A DNA stretch of 44,059 nt from JAGLTN01 sp035403325 (lineage in GTDB: Bacteria > Planctomycetota > Phycisphaerae > Sedimentisphaerales > Anaerobacaceae). The position numbers and the translations under genes are program-made. The notes beneath the pieces are model-generated. The model saw nothing but the letters and a program-made list of their open reading frames with translations, did no database searches and had not been told where the DNA came from. Positions 33,024 through 41,800 of the stretch are shown one piece after another. Position 1 is the first letter of the stretch, and each line of letters begins with the position of its first letter. The stretch covers positions 1-44,059 of the forward strand of contig CAZBKA010000004.1 of assembly GCA_964492365.1 (NCBI GenBank), in the 5' to 3' direction.

Positions 33024-33050
33024 GTAGCTTCGACACATATCATAAGCTAC
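33024..33050 (-). other. Hairpin in the leader of the major pseudopilin gene
   Basis: GTAGCTT (33024-33030) and AAGCTAC (33044-33050) form a 7-bp perfect stem with a 13-nt loop, between the gspF stop and the gspG start. Such 5' structures often protect a processed mRNA from decay. Confidence 0.5.
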
Positions 33051-33077
33051 TTTTGTATTTTCACTGAAGAAGACAAA

Positions 33078-34274
33078 CTATTTTACCTGTGCCATATAAT
33101 CAAACATTGGCAAATATACAGCCATAAGTATAAAACCAACGATTATTCCCATAATAACCGTTATAGCTGGTTCAATTTTGACCAGCAACGATTTTATTGT
33201 TCGATCAATATCTTTATCAAGAAATCCTGCGCCTTTATTAAGCATTTCTGATAATGTTCCGGATTCTTCCCCAGAAGCTGCTAACTGAACCACCATAGGA
33301 GAAAAGATTTTGTAGTTTTTCATAGAATTTGCTATGGGATTACCTGCTTTTACCGATTGCTGCAACTCTACAGCTATTTCAGTAACTCTTGAATTATGAA
33401 CAACAAGACTGGCAACATCCAACGCTTTAATTAATGGAACACCTGCTGAGATTAGTATAGCAAACGTCCGAATAAACTGAGAGACAACTATCATTTGGTT
33501 GAGTTCTGCAAACATCGGCATATTAAGCTTAAAGGCATCCCATCTTGTTCTTATATACGGTTTTTTCAAGATTACCTTTAAAAACATTACCACCCCTGCA
33601 ATAATCAGCAAGATTGCCCACCACCACCCGACAACCAAGGTACTCAAATTGACAAGGACTTGTGTAGGCCCAGGCAGCGATAAGTGCAGCTGTTGATATA
33701 ACTTTAAGAATACTGGTACTACAAAAATCAGCAAAACAATAATTGCCGCAAAAGAAACCATCCCCACAACAACAGGATAGACAAATGCAGATTTTATTTT
33801 ATGTTTGAAGTCAATGTTTTTTTCAAGATGTAATGCGCTCATTTCCAGTGTCTCTGATAGTTTTCCGCTTGATTCACCAGCTTCGATCATTCCGAGGAAA
33901 AAATTTGAGAATATTTTTCTGTGCTTTTCAAAAGCATTTGTTAGAGATGATCCAGTTGCAATACTCTGCCTGATATCAGAAATTACACTTTTGAATGAAT
34001 AGCTTTCGCATTGTTCTTCAATTGTTTCAAGAGATCTGGTAAGAGATAATCCCGCTGAACACATTGCAGCTAATCTATAAGTAAATGTGACCACTTCTGA
34101 TTGGCTAATCTTTGAATATCCTTTTGCCCATGCCTTCTTGCGTTTAGCCTTAAGGAGACTATTGCCCATTCTCAGTAGTTCCTCACGAAGCATTGCAATG
34201 CTGTCAACATCACTGTAAATACCAGTAAACTTTTTACCACTTTCATCTCTTGCCGTGTATTCGTAAACTGCCAT
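33078..34274 (-). CDS. gspF: Type II secretion/type IV pilus inner-membrane platform protein
   Basis: At 398 residues, GspF/PilC length. The N-terminal MAVYEYTARDESGKKFTGIY is followed by two repeated cytoplasmic helical domains, each with the family motif: TGSSLTNAFEKHRKIFSNFF-LGMIEAGESSG and AGNPIANSMKNYKIFSPMVV-QLAASGEESG. Three membrane spans are visible (about 170-195, 220-240, 370-390). It forms the base on which pseudopilins are assembled, driven by the adjacent ATPase. Its ATG overlaps the ATPase stop by one base (TAATG). Confidence 0.93.
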   Translation of the reverse strand: MAVYEYTARDESGKKFTGIYSDVDSIAMLREELLRMGNSLLKAKRKKAWAKGYSKISQSEVVTFTYRLAAMCSAGLSLTRSLETIEEQCESYSFKSVISDIRQSIATGSSLTNAFEKHRKIFSNFFLGMIEAGESSGKLSETLEMSALHLEKNIDFKHKIKSAFVYPVVVGMVSFAAIIVLLIFVVPVFLKLYQQLHLSLPGPTQVLVNLSTLVVGWWWAILLIIAGVVMFLKVILKKPYIRTRWDAFKLNMPMFAELNQMIVVSQFIRTFAILISAGVPLIKALDVASLVVHNSRVTEIAVELQQSVKAGNPIANSMKNYKIFSPMVVQLAASGEESGTLSEMLNKGAGFLDKDIDRTIKSLLVKIEPAITVIMGIIVGFILMAVYLPMFDYMAQVK

Positions 34275-36001
34275 TACTCCGTCCTCATATCAACAACACG
34301 CATTAATTCATCCAACGTTGTTGTACAATTTAGAACCTGCTCCATACCGCTTTTACGAAGGGTTTTCATTCCTTCGCTTATCGCCTGAGCCTTAATAGAA
34401 TCATCACTGCTTACTTCAGCTATCATTTTTCGGATTTTGTACGAAACACACAGTATTTCGTATATTGCCTTACGCCCGGCGTACCCCGTCTGATAACAAC
34501 TGTCACAGCCTTGTCCTCGCAGTAACTGGATACTTTTATTTTTATCAGATGAACTGAACAATATGTCCAACTCCTCAGCTGATGGTGTATAGGATTGTTT
34601 GCATATTGGACAGACGGTTCGGACAAGTCTTTGAGTAATCGCACCAAGCAACGCAGAAGCTATAAGAAATGGTTGAATCCCAAAATTGATCAAGCGGGAA
34701 ATTGCACCTGCAGCATCATTGGTATGTAATGTGCTCAAGACTAAATGACCTGTCAAAGCCGCACTAACAGCTATTTCAGCAGTTTCGTAGTCACGAATCT
34801 CACCTATAAGTATAATGTCCGGATCCTGACGCAATATACTCCGCAAGGCAGAAGCAAAAGTTCTTCCCGCTGTCGGATTAACCTGTACCTGTGTAACCCC
34901 ATCAATACGGTATTCAACTGGATCCTCAACAGTAACAATGTTTTTTGTCTCACTATTGAGCAATTGTAAAACTGAATAGAGTGTTGTTGTTTTTCCACTT
35001 CCGGTTGGGCCTGTCAGCAAGATCATACCATAAGGATTTTTGGCCAGCGACCTTAACTTCTGGTTATCATCTTCTGATGTAACGATTTCATCAAGTGACC
35101 ACTTGGCAGTATTCTTATCTAGAATTCTAATAACAATTTTCTCTCCGCTAACAGCTGGTAATGATGAAACTCTCAAATCATAGTCATTGTCATCGTGTTT
35201 TAATGTTATGTGTCCATCCTGGGAAATACGTTTTTCAGATATATCCATATCTGCCATAACCTTGATATGTGAAACAACTTCCAACTGTGCTGATGAAGGA
35301 ACATCTATTACATCATGAAGAAGTCCATTAATACGATATCTTACTCGCATATTGGACGTACCTTGTTCAAGGTGGATATCGCTTGCTCCGGCATCAACAG
35401 CACCGCTTACAATTGAAGATACAAGTCTTGTGATGGGATCATCAGGAACCAGTGACGATTTAATCTCAAGTTGATTACGATCAGACTTCTCTTTGATGTT
35501 ATCTGCTTTTAAATGCATTGAAGCTACTGTTTGGCGGGCCAAATTCTGAACATTGAAATGATATCTAATCGCCTGTTTGATTGCATTGGTAGTAGCAGCA
35601 AGAGGAATAATCTTACAACCTGTCCTAAGCTCTATTTGATCTCTTAACGTAAGATTCAAAGGCTCACTCATTGCTACCATCAGATTCTTACCGCTTTTCT
35701 TCACGGGAATTATATTGTGCAGGTTTGCCATCTCATATGTGATCATATGAGCAGCCATTGAGTCAACCATGTCCGCTGAAAGATTTATGAATTCTATGTT
35801 ATTTGTAGCAGCTACTATCTTCGTAAATTGTTCATCAGTAACCACATTATTGTCTTTAAGAATATTTATCAAACCTTGACCGCTCATCTGCTGTTGTTCA
35901 AGAACTTTTTGCAGAGTTTGCTCATCAAGAATATTCTGACTTCTGATGTATGAAATTGTATTATCCTGGTTTTGCATAACCGCTTTATTTACCCAATTCA
36001 C
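34274..36001 (-). CDS. gspE: Type II secretion/type IV pilus assembly ATPase
   Basis: The 575-residue GspE/PilB-type protein has an N-terminal MshEN-like domain (ILDEQTLQKVLEQQQMSGQG, GLINILKDNNVVTDEQF). The ATPase core contains DAGASDIHLEQGTSNMRVRY, Walker A LLTGPTGSGKTTTLYSVLQL (about residue 330), the Asp box VEDPVEYRIDGVTQVQVNP, Walker B LRQDPDIILIGEIRDYETAE and the His box ALTGHLVLSTLHTNDA. The tetracysteine zinc motif is CPIC...CDSCYQTGYAGRKAIYEIL. The chosen start is GTG; an ATG eight codons later is an alternative, and neither has a clear ribosome site. It is the first gene of the operon. Confidence 0.94.
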   Translation of the reverse strand: MNWVNKAVMQNQDNTISYIRSQNILDEQTLQKVLEQQQMSGQGLINILKDNNVVTDEQFTKIVAATNNIEFINLSADMVDSMAAHMITYEMANLHNIIPVKKSGKNLMVAMSEPLNLTLRDQIELRTGCKIIPLAATTNAIKQAIRYHFNVQNLARQTVASMHLKADNIKEKSDRNQLEIKSSLVPDDPITRLVSSIVSGAVDAGASDIHLEQGTSNMRVRYRINGLLHDVIDVPSSAQLEVVSHIKVMADMDISEKRISQDGHITLKHDDNDYDLRVSSLPAVSGEKIVIRILDKNTAKWSLDEIVTSEDDNQKLRSLAKNPYGMILLTGPTGSGKTTTLYSVLQLLNSETKNIVTVEDPVEYRIDGVTQVQVNPTAGRTFASALRSILRQDPDIILIGEIRDYETAEIAVSAALTGHLVLSTLHTNDAAGAISRLINFGIQPFLIASALLGAITQRLVRTVCPICKQSYTPSAEELDILFSSSDKNKSIQLLRGQGCDSCYQTGYAGRKAIYEILCVSYKIRKMIAEVSSDDSIKAQAISEGMKTLRKSGMEQVLNCTTTLDELMRVVDMRTE

Positions 36002-36037
36002 AAGTTAAATTATTTCAGTAATAACAGTCGACATCAC

Positions 36038-36178
36038 TTTATACCGACTTTAATGAGAAATATAATGTAGACCATAACCGCACAAAAAGGCCGATAATAT
36101 AAGACACAGAAACACTTTTACGATATGAATGAATGCTTTAGAAGCTGGAAAAGCTAATGAAGCCATTCATTTTTTTTA
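36038..36178 (+). ncRNA. Possible small RNA or attenuated leader with promoter and terminator
   Basis: TTTATA (36038-36043), a 17-bp spacer and a perfect TATAAT (36061-36066) would start transcription near 36073. At 36126-36177 an ATGAATGaatGCTT...AAGCcATTCAT stem (small bulges, inner AGCT-ggaaa-AGCT hairpin) ends in eight T, resembling an intrinsic terminator. The result would be a transcript of about 105 nt. It may be a free-standing RNA, or an attenuator controlling the response regulator 90 bp downstream. I recognise no known riboswitch; the c-di-GMP (GEMM) core is not visible. Between 36179 and 36266 nothing else stands out. Confidence 0.4.
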
Positions 36179-36266
36179 TGCTAATTTAACACCCTCTTTA
36201 GGTCGATGAAAGTCAGGAACCAGAATTTGTGATATCCATGTGGAGCTTTTTGAAAGGTAAAAGTAA

Positions 36267-36677
36267 ATGTTAGGATTATTTAAGTCGAAAAAAGAAACAA
36301 CCCTGGCCAGAGTGCTTGTCGTTGATGACGCGCCAGATTTAGTTGATACGATCCAGTGCAGACTCGAATACTGTAAATTTGAAGTAATTACTGCTTGTAA
36401 TGGACTGGAAGGACTGGAAAAAGCTGCCTCCGAAAAACCTGATCTTATATTGCTTGATACCAATATGCCAATTATGAGTGGCCCTGAAATGCTTGAACGT
36501 CTTAAAAAAGATCCTAACTTGAAAAACATCCCAGTAATAATGGTCACTGCACTGTGCGATGCAAATGATATAGCTAAAGTTTCTGCATACGGAATCACGG
36601 ATTATATCACAAAACCTTTCGACTTTACAGAATTGATGGAGAAAATCACAAATATCCTGCATAAAAAGAACTCCTAG
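36267..36677 (+). CDS. Single-domain response regulator (receiver only)
   Basis: This 136-residue CheY-like receiver has an acidic pocket VVDD (Asp20, Asp21), phospho-acceptor Asp64 in LILLDTNMPIMSG, conserved Thr94 and Lys116 in ITKPFD. No output domain is present, so it probably acts by protein contact or in a phosphorelay. Downstream, 24 bp away, lies a histidine kinase whose own receiver lacks the acceptor Asp, so this protein may be its partner. Upstream it diverges from the secretion operon. AAAGGT precedes the ATG. Confidence 0.9.
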   Translation: MLGLFKSKKETTLARVLVVDDAPDLVDTIQCRLEYCKFEVITACNGLEGLEKAASEKPDLILLDTNMPIMSGPEMLERLKKDPNLKNIPVIMVTALCDANDIAKVSAYGITDYITKPFDFTELMEKITNILHKKNS

Positions 36678-36701
36678 TGACACACAAAACAGGTAATAAA
36701 A

Positions 36702-38681
36702 ATGAGTTTTAACCCGACAAAACCTTTAAGAATTTTAATAGTCGAAAATGACCTGACAAGCAGAACGCAACTACATCAATTGCTGTCTGAATCACCACTA
36801 TTAATTTCAGAAACAAAATTTACCCAAACTCTTAAAGCCACTTTAGGGATTTTGGACGAGAATGATTTTGACGTTGTGTTGCTGAATTTAAATCTTCCGG
36901 ATACAATTGGTTTAAACACTTTGCTTAAAGTAACTGCAAAATGCCCACTCGCCGCAATCATTGTTATTGCAGATCAGCAAAATGAAGAGCTTGAGTTAGA
37001 AGCGATTGCTTCGGGTGCACAGGAGTATCTGGTAAAAGGCTGTTATGATTTGGAAACTTTGACTAAATCTGTTCGTTATGCTTTGGAACGGAAATCTGTG
37101 AATAAAAAATTAAGCCTTGCAGAACAAAAATACCGCTTGATCTTTGAAAATTCAGCGGTTGCCATCACAGTAGTTGACGAATATGAACGCCTTGTTTCAT
37201 GGAATAAATTCGCAGAAAATCTTTTGGGTATGAATGCTTCTGACCTCTACTTAAAACCTGTAAAATCCCTGTACCCAATAGCTGAATGGGAAAAAATAAA
37301 AATAAAAAATATCCGGCAAAAGGGAATACAGGAACACATCGAAACACAAATGCTGAAGAAAGATGGAAATATAATCAATGTAAATGTCTCTCTGAGTATC
37401 CTGAAAGATTGTGAAGGAAAAATAACTGGCTCGATAGGTATCATTAGAGATATTACTGACCATATAAAAATTCAGCAAATAATCGACCGAAAACAAAAAA
37501 GTCTGGAGGCAATATTCGATGCGGTACCGGTAGGAATGATGTTGCTAAACAATGATTTGGCGGTTAAGCGAGTCAACAACTCCGTCAGGGAAATTGTAAA
37601 AGAAGATTATTTACAAATCCTTGGACTGAGATTTGGCAATGCTATAAAATGCTTTCATAGTACTTACGACTCAAATCTGTGCGGACACAATCCAGCATGC
37701 AAAACGTGTCTGCTGCAACAAGCAATAAAAAACGTTTTTGACTCATGGCAACCCCAGAATATCGAATTTCACCCAACACTCAAAATTGAAAACAAAAAAA
37801 TTACACCATGGTTCGATATAAATATTACACCGGTAATTATAGATGATGATAAACATATTGTTATTGCCTTGGACGATATAACCTCCAAAAAAATAACTGA
37901 ACAAAAAATTAAGGAAACAATGGAACTGAAATCACAGTTTATTTCTACCGTCTCACATGAACTGCGAACACCTCTCGCTGCCATGAAGGAAGGTGTTATC
38001 ATTGTTTTAGACGAAGTAACCGGGCCGATCAATGAAAAACAAAAGAAATTTCTGAATATTGCAAAGAGAAATGTAGACAGGCTTGGCGATCTGATTAATA
38101 ACGTTCTGGATGTCCAGAAGTTTGAAGCAGGTAAGATGGATTTGGATATACAGAATAATGATATAAAGGACGTTGTACTTGAAGTTCATGAAACAATGGA
38201 TCTTTCTGCAAAGAAAAAAGAAATAAAATTGTTGCTTGATTATGAATTGGATCTGCCCGAAGCAAAATTTGACCGAAGTAAAATTATTCAGGTATTAATA
38301 AATCTGATTGGTAATGCCATTAAATTTACGCATGAAAAAGGACAGGTATCCGTTAATGTTCGCCACAATAAACAGGAGCTGATTATAAGTGTCAGCGATA
38401 ACGGTATGGGGATACCTAAAGACGCACTTCTAAAAGTATTTGATCAGTTTTACCGTGTAAATCGACCAGGTAAGGAAATTCAGGGAACAGGTTTAGGGTT
38501 GTCCATTGTAAAAAGAATCGTGATGATGCATGGTGGTAGAATCGAGGTCGAAAGTGAACTAAACAAAGGCACAACTTTTAGGATTTTTCTGCCATTAGCC
38601 TGCAGCTCTTCGCCAGATATCTCATCTGATGAAGTGGATGCGCAGTTAGAAAATATCCTTGTCAAAAACAAACCATGTTAA
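36702..38681 (+). CDS. Hybrid sensor histidine kinase with degenerate receiver and two PAS domains
   Basis: The protein has 659 residues and no membrane span. Residues 1 to about 128 form a receiver-like domain (LRILIVENDLTSRTQLHQLL), but the acceptor position reads LLNLNLPDT: Asn62 (codon AAT) replaces Asp. PAS1 covers about 145-260 (RLIFENSAVAITVVDEYERL). PAS2 covers about 270-400 and contains a cysteine cluster, CFHSTYDSNLCGHNPACKTC, which may bind metal, haem or Fe-S. The HisKA motif is STVSHELRTPL with His419. The ATPase domain has NLIGNAIKFTHEKGQ, SDNGMGIP and GTGLGLSIVKRI. It probably senses a cytoplasmic signal and phosphorylates the adjacent response regulator. The Asn62 receiver should be locked in one state. 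Confidence 0.9.
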   Translation: MSFNPTKPLRILIVENDLTSRTQLHQLLSESPLLISETKFTQTLKATLGILDENDFDVVLLNLNLPDTIGLNTLLKVTAKCPLAAIIVIADQQNEELELEAIASGAQEYLVKGCYDLETLTKSVRYALERKSVNKKLSLAEQKYRLIFENSAVAITVVDEYERLVSWNKFAENLLGMNASDLYLKPVKSLYPIAEWEKIKIKNIRQKGIQEHIETQMLKKDGNIINVNVSLSILKDCEGKITGSIGIIRDITDHIKIQQIIDRKQKSLEAIFDAVPVGMMLLNNDLAVKRVNNSVREIVKEDYLQILGLRFGNAIKCFHSTYDSNLCGHNPACKTCLLQQAIKNVFDSWQPQNIEFHPTLKIENKKITPWFDINITPVIIDDDKHIVIALDDITSKKITEQKIKETMELKSQFISTVSHELRTPLAAMKEGVIIVLDEVTGPINEKQKKFLNIAKRNVDRLGDLINNVLDVQKFEAGKMDLDIQNNDIKDVVLEVHETMDLSAKKKEIKLLLDYELDLPEAKFDRSKIIQVLINLIGNAIKFTHEKGQVSVNVRHNKQELIISVSDNGMGIPKDALLKVFDQFYRVNRPGKEIQGTGLGLSIVKRIVMMHGGRIEVESELNKGTTFRIFLPLACSSSPDISSDEVDAQLENILVKNKPC

Positions 38682-38755
38682 ATATCCCTGACATTAGCAA
38701 TTACTGTACCATGTATATTTCAAACAAAACTGTCAGCTTTTAATGCTAACCCCCC

Positions 38756-38800
38756 GTCAGCTTTGGATTATCATTACCAAAGCTGACAGAGGTACTTTTT
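38756..38800 (+). terminator. Terminator-like hairpin between convergent kinase and C25 peptidase genes
   Basis: GTCAGCTTTGG (38756-38766) and CCAAAGCTGAC (38777-38787) form an 11-bp perfect stem with a 10-nt loop, followed by AGAGGTAC and a T5 run. A partial copy of the left arm, TGTCAGCTTT, occurs about 25 bp earlier. Confidence 0.6.
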
Positions 38801-38853
38801 AGGTTTTTAAAAATATTCGTTTTTAACAAGAGCAACCAAGATTACGATAGTTA

Positions 38854-41800
38854 TTATTCTGAAACACCTTTTAGCCACTCCGAGGCCATCACAGCATAAT
38901 CTCCAAAGTCAACTTCGCAATCTCCACCAAAAAGCTCAGCAGTAAGCGCACAATCTACCTGGTCATCACTATCCAGCCATTGATCCACCAATTCAGCAAG
39001 GTCATGCCATTCGACCATCAAGTCTATATTTATATCCGACAAGTATGTACATACAAATAAACTATCGCTGTTATCATAAATAGCTGGATGGTTCAATGAG
39101 GTAACTCTGATCAAACAGTTCGCCGATACCGGCTCATCGGGTATCCACTCGTAATGACCATTATTTGCGGTATCCGCTATAATAGTTGCCCAGCTGCTTC
39201 CGTTGTCATAAGTTATCTCAATTTTAGCATTGCCGGTTATATTAACCGAACCCCAGGTAATGAAATATGGTTTGCCTATTCGCCACGTTTCACCGCCATT
39301 AGGTGCAGTAACCGTAAGAGACCTCTCAAATATAGCAAATCTCGAATCACTCGTATCTGATAATGATACAGAAGATGCATCACTTATCCTGATAAGACAC
39401 CCTTTAGACTCTGGCCCCTCAACATGCCATAGATATTCACCATCATTCAGAGTTGATCTTACGATAGTATTCCAGTCAGAACCACCATCCCTGCTGATCT
39501 CGATAATAACCCCTTTTCCTGCACCACCTGACTCCCAGCGGATATATTCATCATCAGAAACATACCATACCTCTCCGCCATTGGGGTGAAGAACCGTTAT
39601 ATAAGGCTCAGCAATTTGGAAGTTGCGGTTGCTCATATCGGTAGCTGTTGGGAAGTCAAGCGAAGTAACCTTTACACGACACACTGCGGAAACACCACCG
39701 GCAACCGTCCACACATAACTGCCATCATCAGCAGTGTTGCTGATAATTGTCGACCAGCTCAAACCACCGTTTTGGGTTAATTGTATACTAACATTGCCGG
39801 TAATGCCCTGCGATGTCCAACTGATATTTCTAGACTGTCCGATATACCACAGCTCACCACCATTAGGAGTATTAACTGTAATACCTGGTTCAAGAACAGT
39901 ACTGAATGTCCACAATGGGCTGTCAGTATAACCGCCGCAAATATTGTAGGATCTGATCATCCATGTATATGTCGTATCATAAACTAAAGTATCAAGAGAG
40001 AACTCATTGGTATCTGTTTCACCCATAAGCACAAATGAATCACTGCCCTGCCTGAGGAAGACCTGGTAATGGTCTGTACCAGTAGAAGCTGTCCAGCTAA
40101 GGTCCGTATTATTTCCAACGCCCACAGCACCATTAGCCGGGTTCGGATTACTTGCAGCGCCCGGTGTAACACACTTGCCGAATCTTATATTGTAACTGCT
40201 TGACTTGGCATAATCGCTGTAATCCGCTTTCCATACCGCTAATCCGTGGTAACCGGCATCGGGAATAGTAATGGTAAAGAATTCATTTGCACCATCACCA
40301 CCACTATTTGAATAAGCACCGCTCATATATTCACTTTTGCTGCAATGAACTGTCTCATCATCATAAAGACTAATGCCATAATCACAGTCTCCGCTGGTCT
40401 GTTCAAGTTTGAAACCATAGTCACCAGCAGTTAGATAGCACTCATAGATATCGATGACATTTAGACCATTTTTGGAATAAGGGCCATTAATACCCTCCGA
40501 TATCTTAGTACTTGTAGCCTCCTCGATACGGTAGATTCTATTGTCGTTGTTAGCATTAATAACACCTGCATAGTAAGTCCCAGCCGCAGCCTGGTTGTCA
40601 TTTACTATAACAAAATTGCTGCTGCCGCTCGTCCAGCTCGAGTACTCAATAGCACCGCTTCCAAAACCAACTTCACTGCCTGTATAGTCTCCAATGTCCC
40701 ACAAACGCAAATCATAATCTGAAGTTGATGCTGAGGGAACTACGCCTACCGCTGACCACCATTTGTCTGGATGCTCCTGTCCAACAACAAAAGAAAAACC
40801 ATCATTGTTGTACCAGGTATACCCAGTGGAATCTTTCTTAGGCGGTGCAGTACGAGAAACTGACATATCATCTGAAAGGGAATAAGGACTCCAGACAAAC
40901 TGACGGGCCCAATAGTTATCGCTGTAATTCTCATTGCTCTCCCAGACTTTTTTATCAACATCAAGTTCGTAATAAACCGTATGCCTGCCGCCTCTTACTG
41001 TTGTAGGCCCCTGGTTAATGAACTTTGCATCATAACCATCAGCTTGAGATGCTATATTTGCGAACCAAATATATACGCTATCTAAAAACAGCTTTGTCTG
41101 ATTACCAGGCGCTTTATATACCCCATCATTTGTCCATGCAAAATTCCAATAAGTGCTGCTCGTATTACCCGTCAAGGTACTCGTAAGCGGACATGACGTT
41201 GAAGTTGCGCCGCTGGTATTACGAGGCACTATAGGATATGTCCAACCTGAAGGAGTAACATCAGTCAGATTTGGCAGCGATGTCGGTCTTTCTTTTATAC
41301 ACAGGTCGGGGTTACTGTAAATATTCCACTCAAACATCTGATACCAGCTATTGCTCCAATTATGATTATTATACATATATTGCAAAGCACTTTGATGTGA
41401 CCAGCCAACTGAACTTCTGGCTATATTAAGATTTATAGCATTATAGCAGAATCTCCAGTCCAGGGTCTGCGAAGATCCATCCGATGGGTCATTCCATCCA
41501 CCAGCCCCAAAACCAAGGCGTGTCGCTCCGACAAATCCTACAGAACCTCTCTGCAACAACCTCTTGCCAAGGTTATTATCCTCGGGCCAGGCTGTCGAAC
41601 ACGCACACGAAAAAACTACAGATGGATAATTGGGGTCAAGATAGCTTCGGTCGTCTGCATGGAAATACACCTGAGGAGAACAGGTTGGATGTCTCTCCTG
41701 AAAATAAACCCCATAATGACTTCCGTGACCGGCAAGGTTAACAAATCCATAATGTCCCGCTCCCCAAACATCACGTGTTATTGATCGAGTCATTGCATAT

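Noticed and set aside
32978..33043. 22-residue upstream extension of the major pseudopilin
   Set aside because: A prepilin leader should be short and basic directly before FTLVE; MRKRSG from 32977 fits and has GGAG upstream.
39050..39886. Tandem DNA repeat or mobile element in the C25 gene
   Set aside because: The repetition is at protein level (Ig-like domains) with diverged DNA, not a recent DNA repeat.
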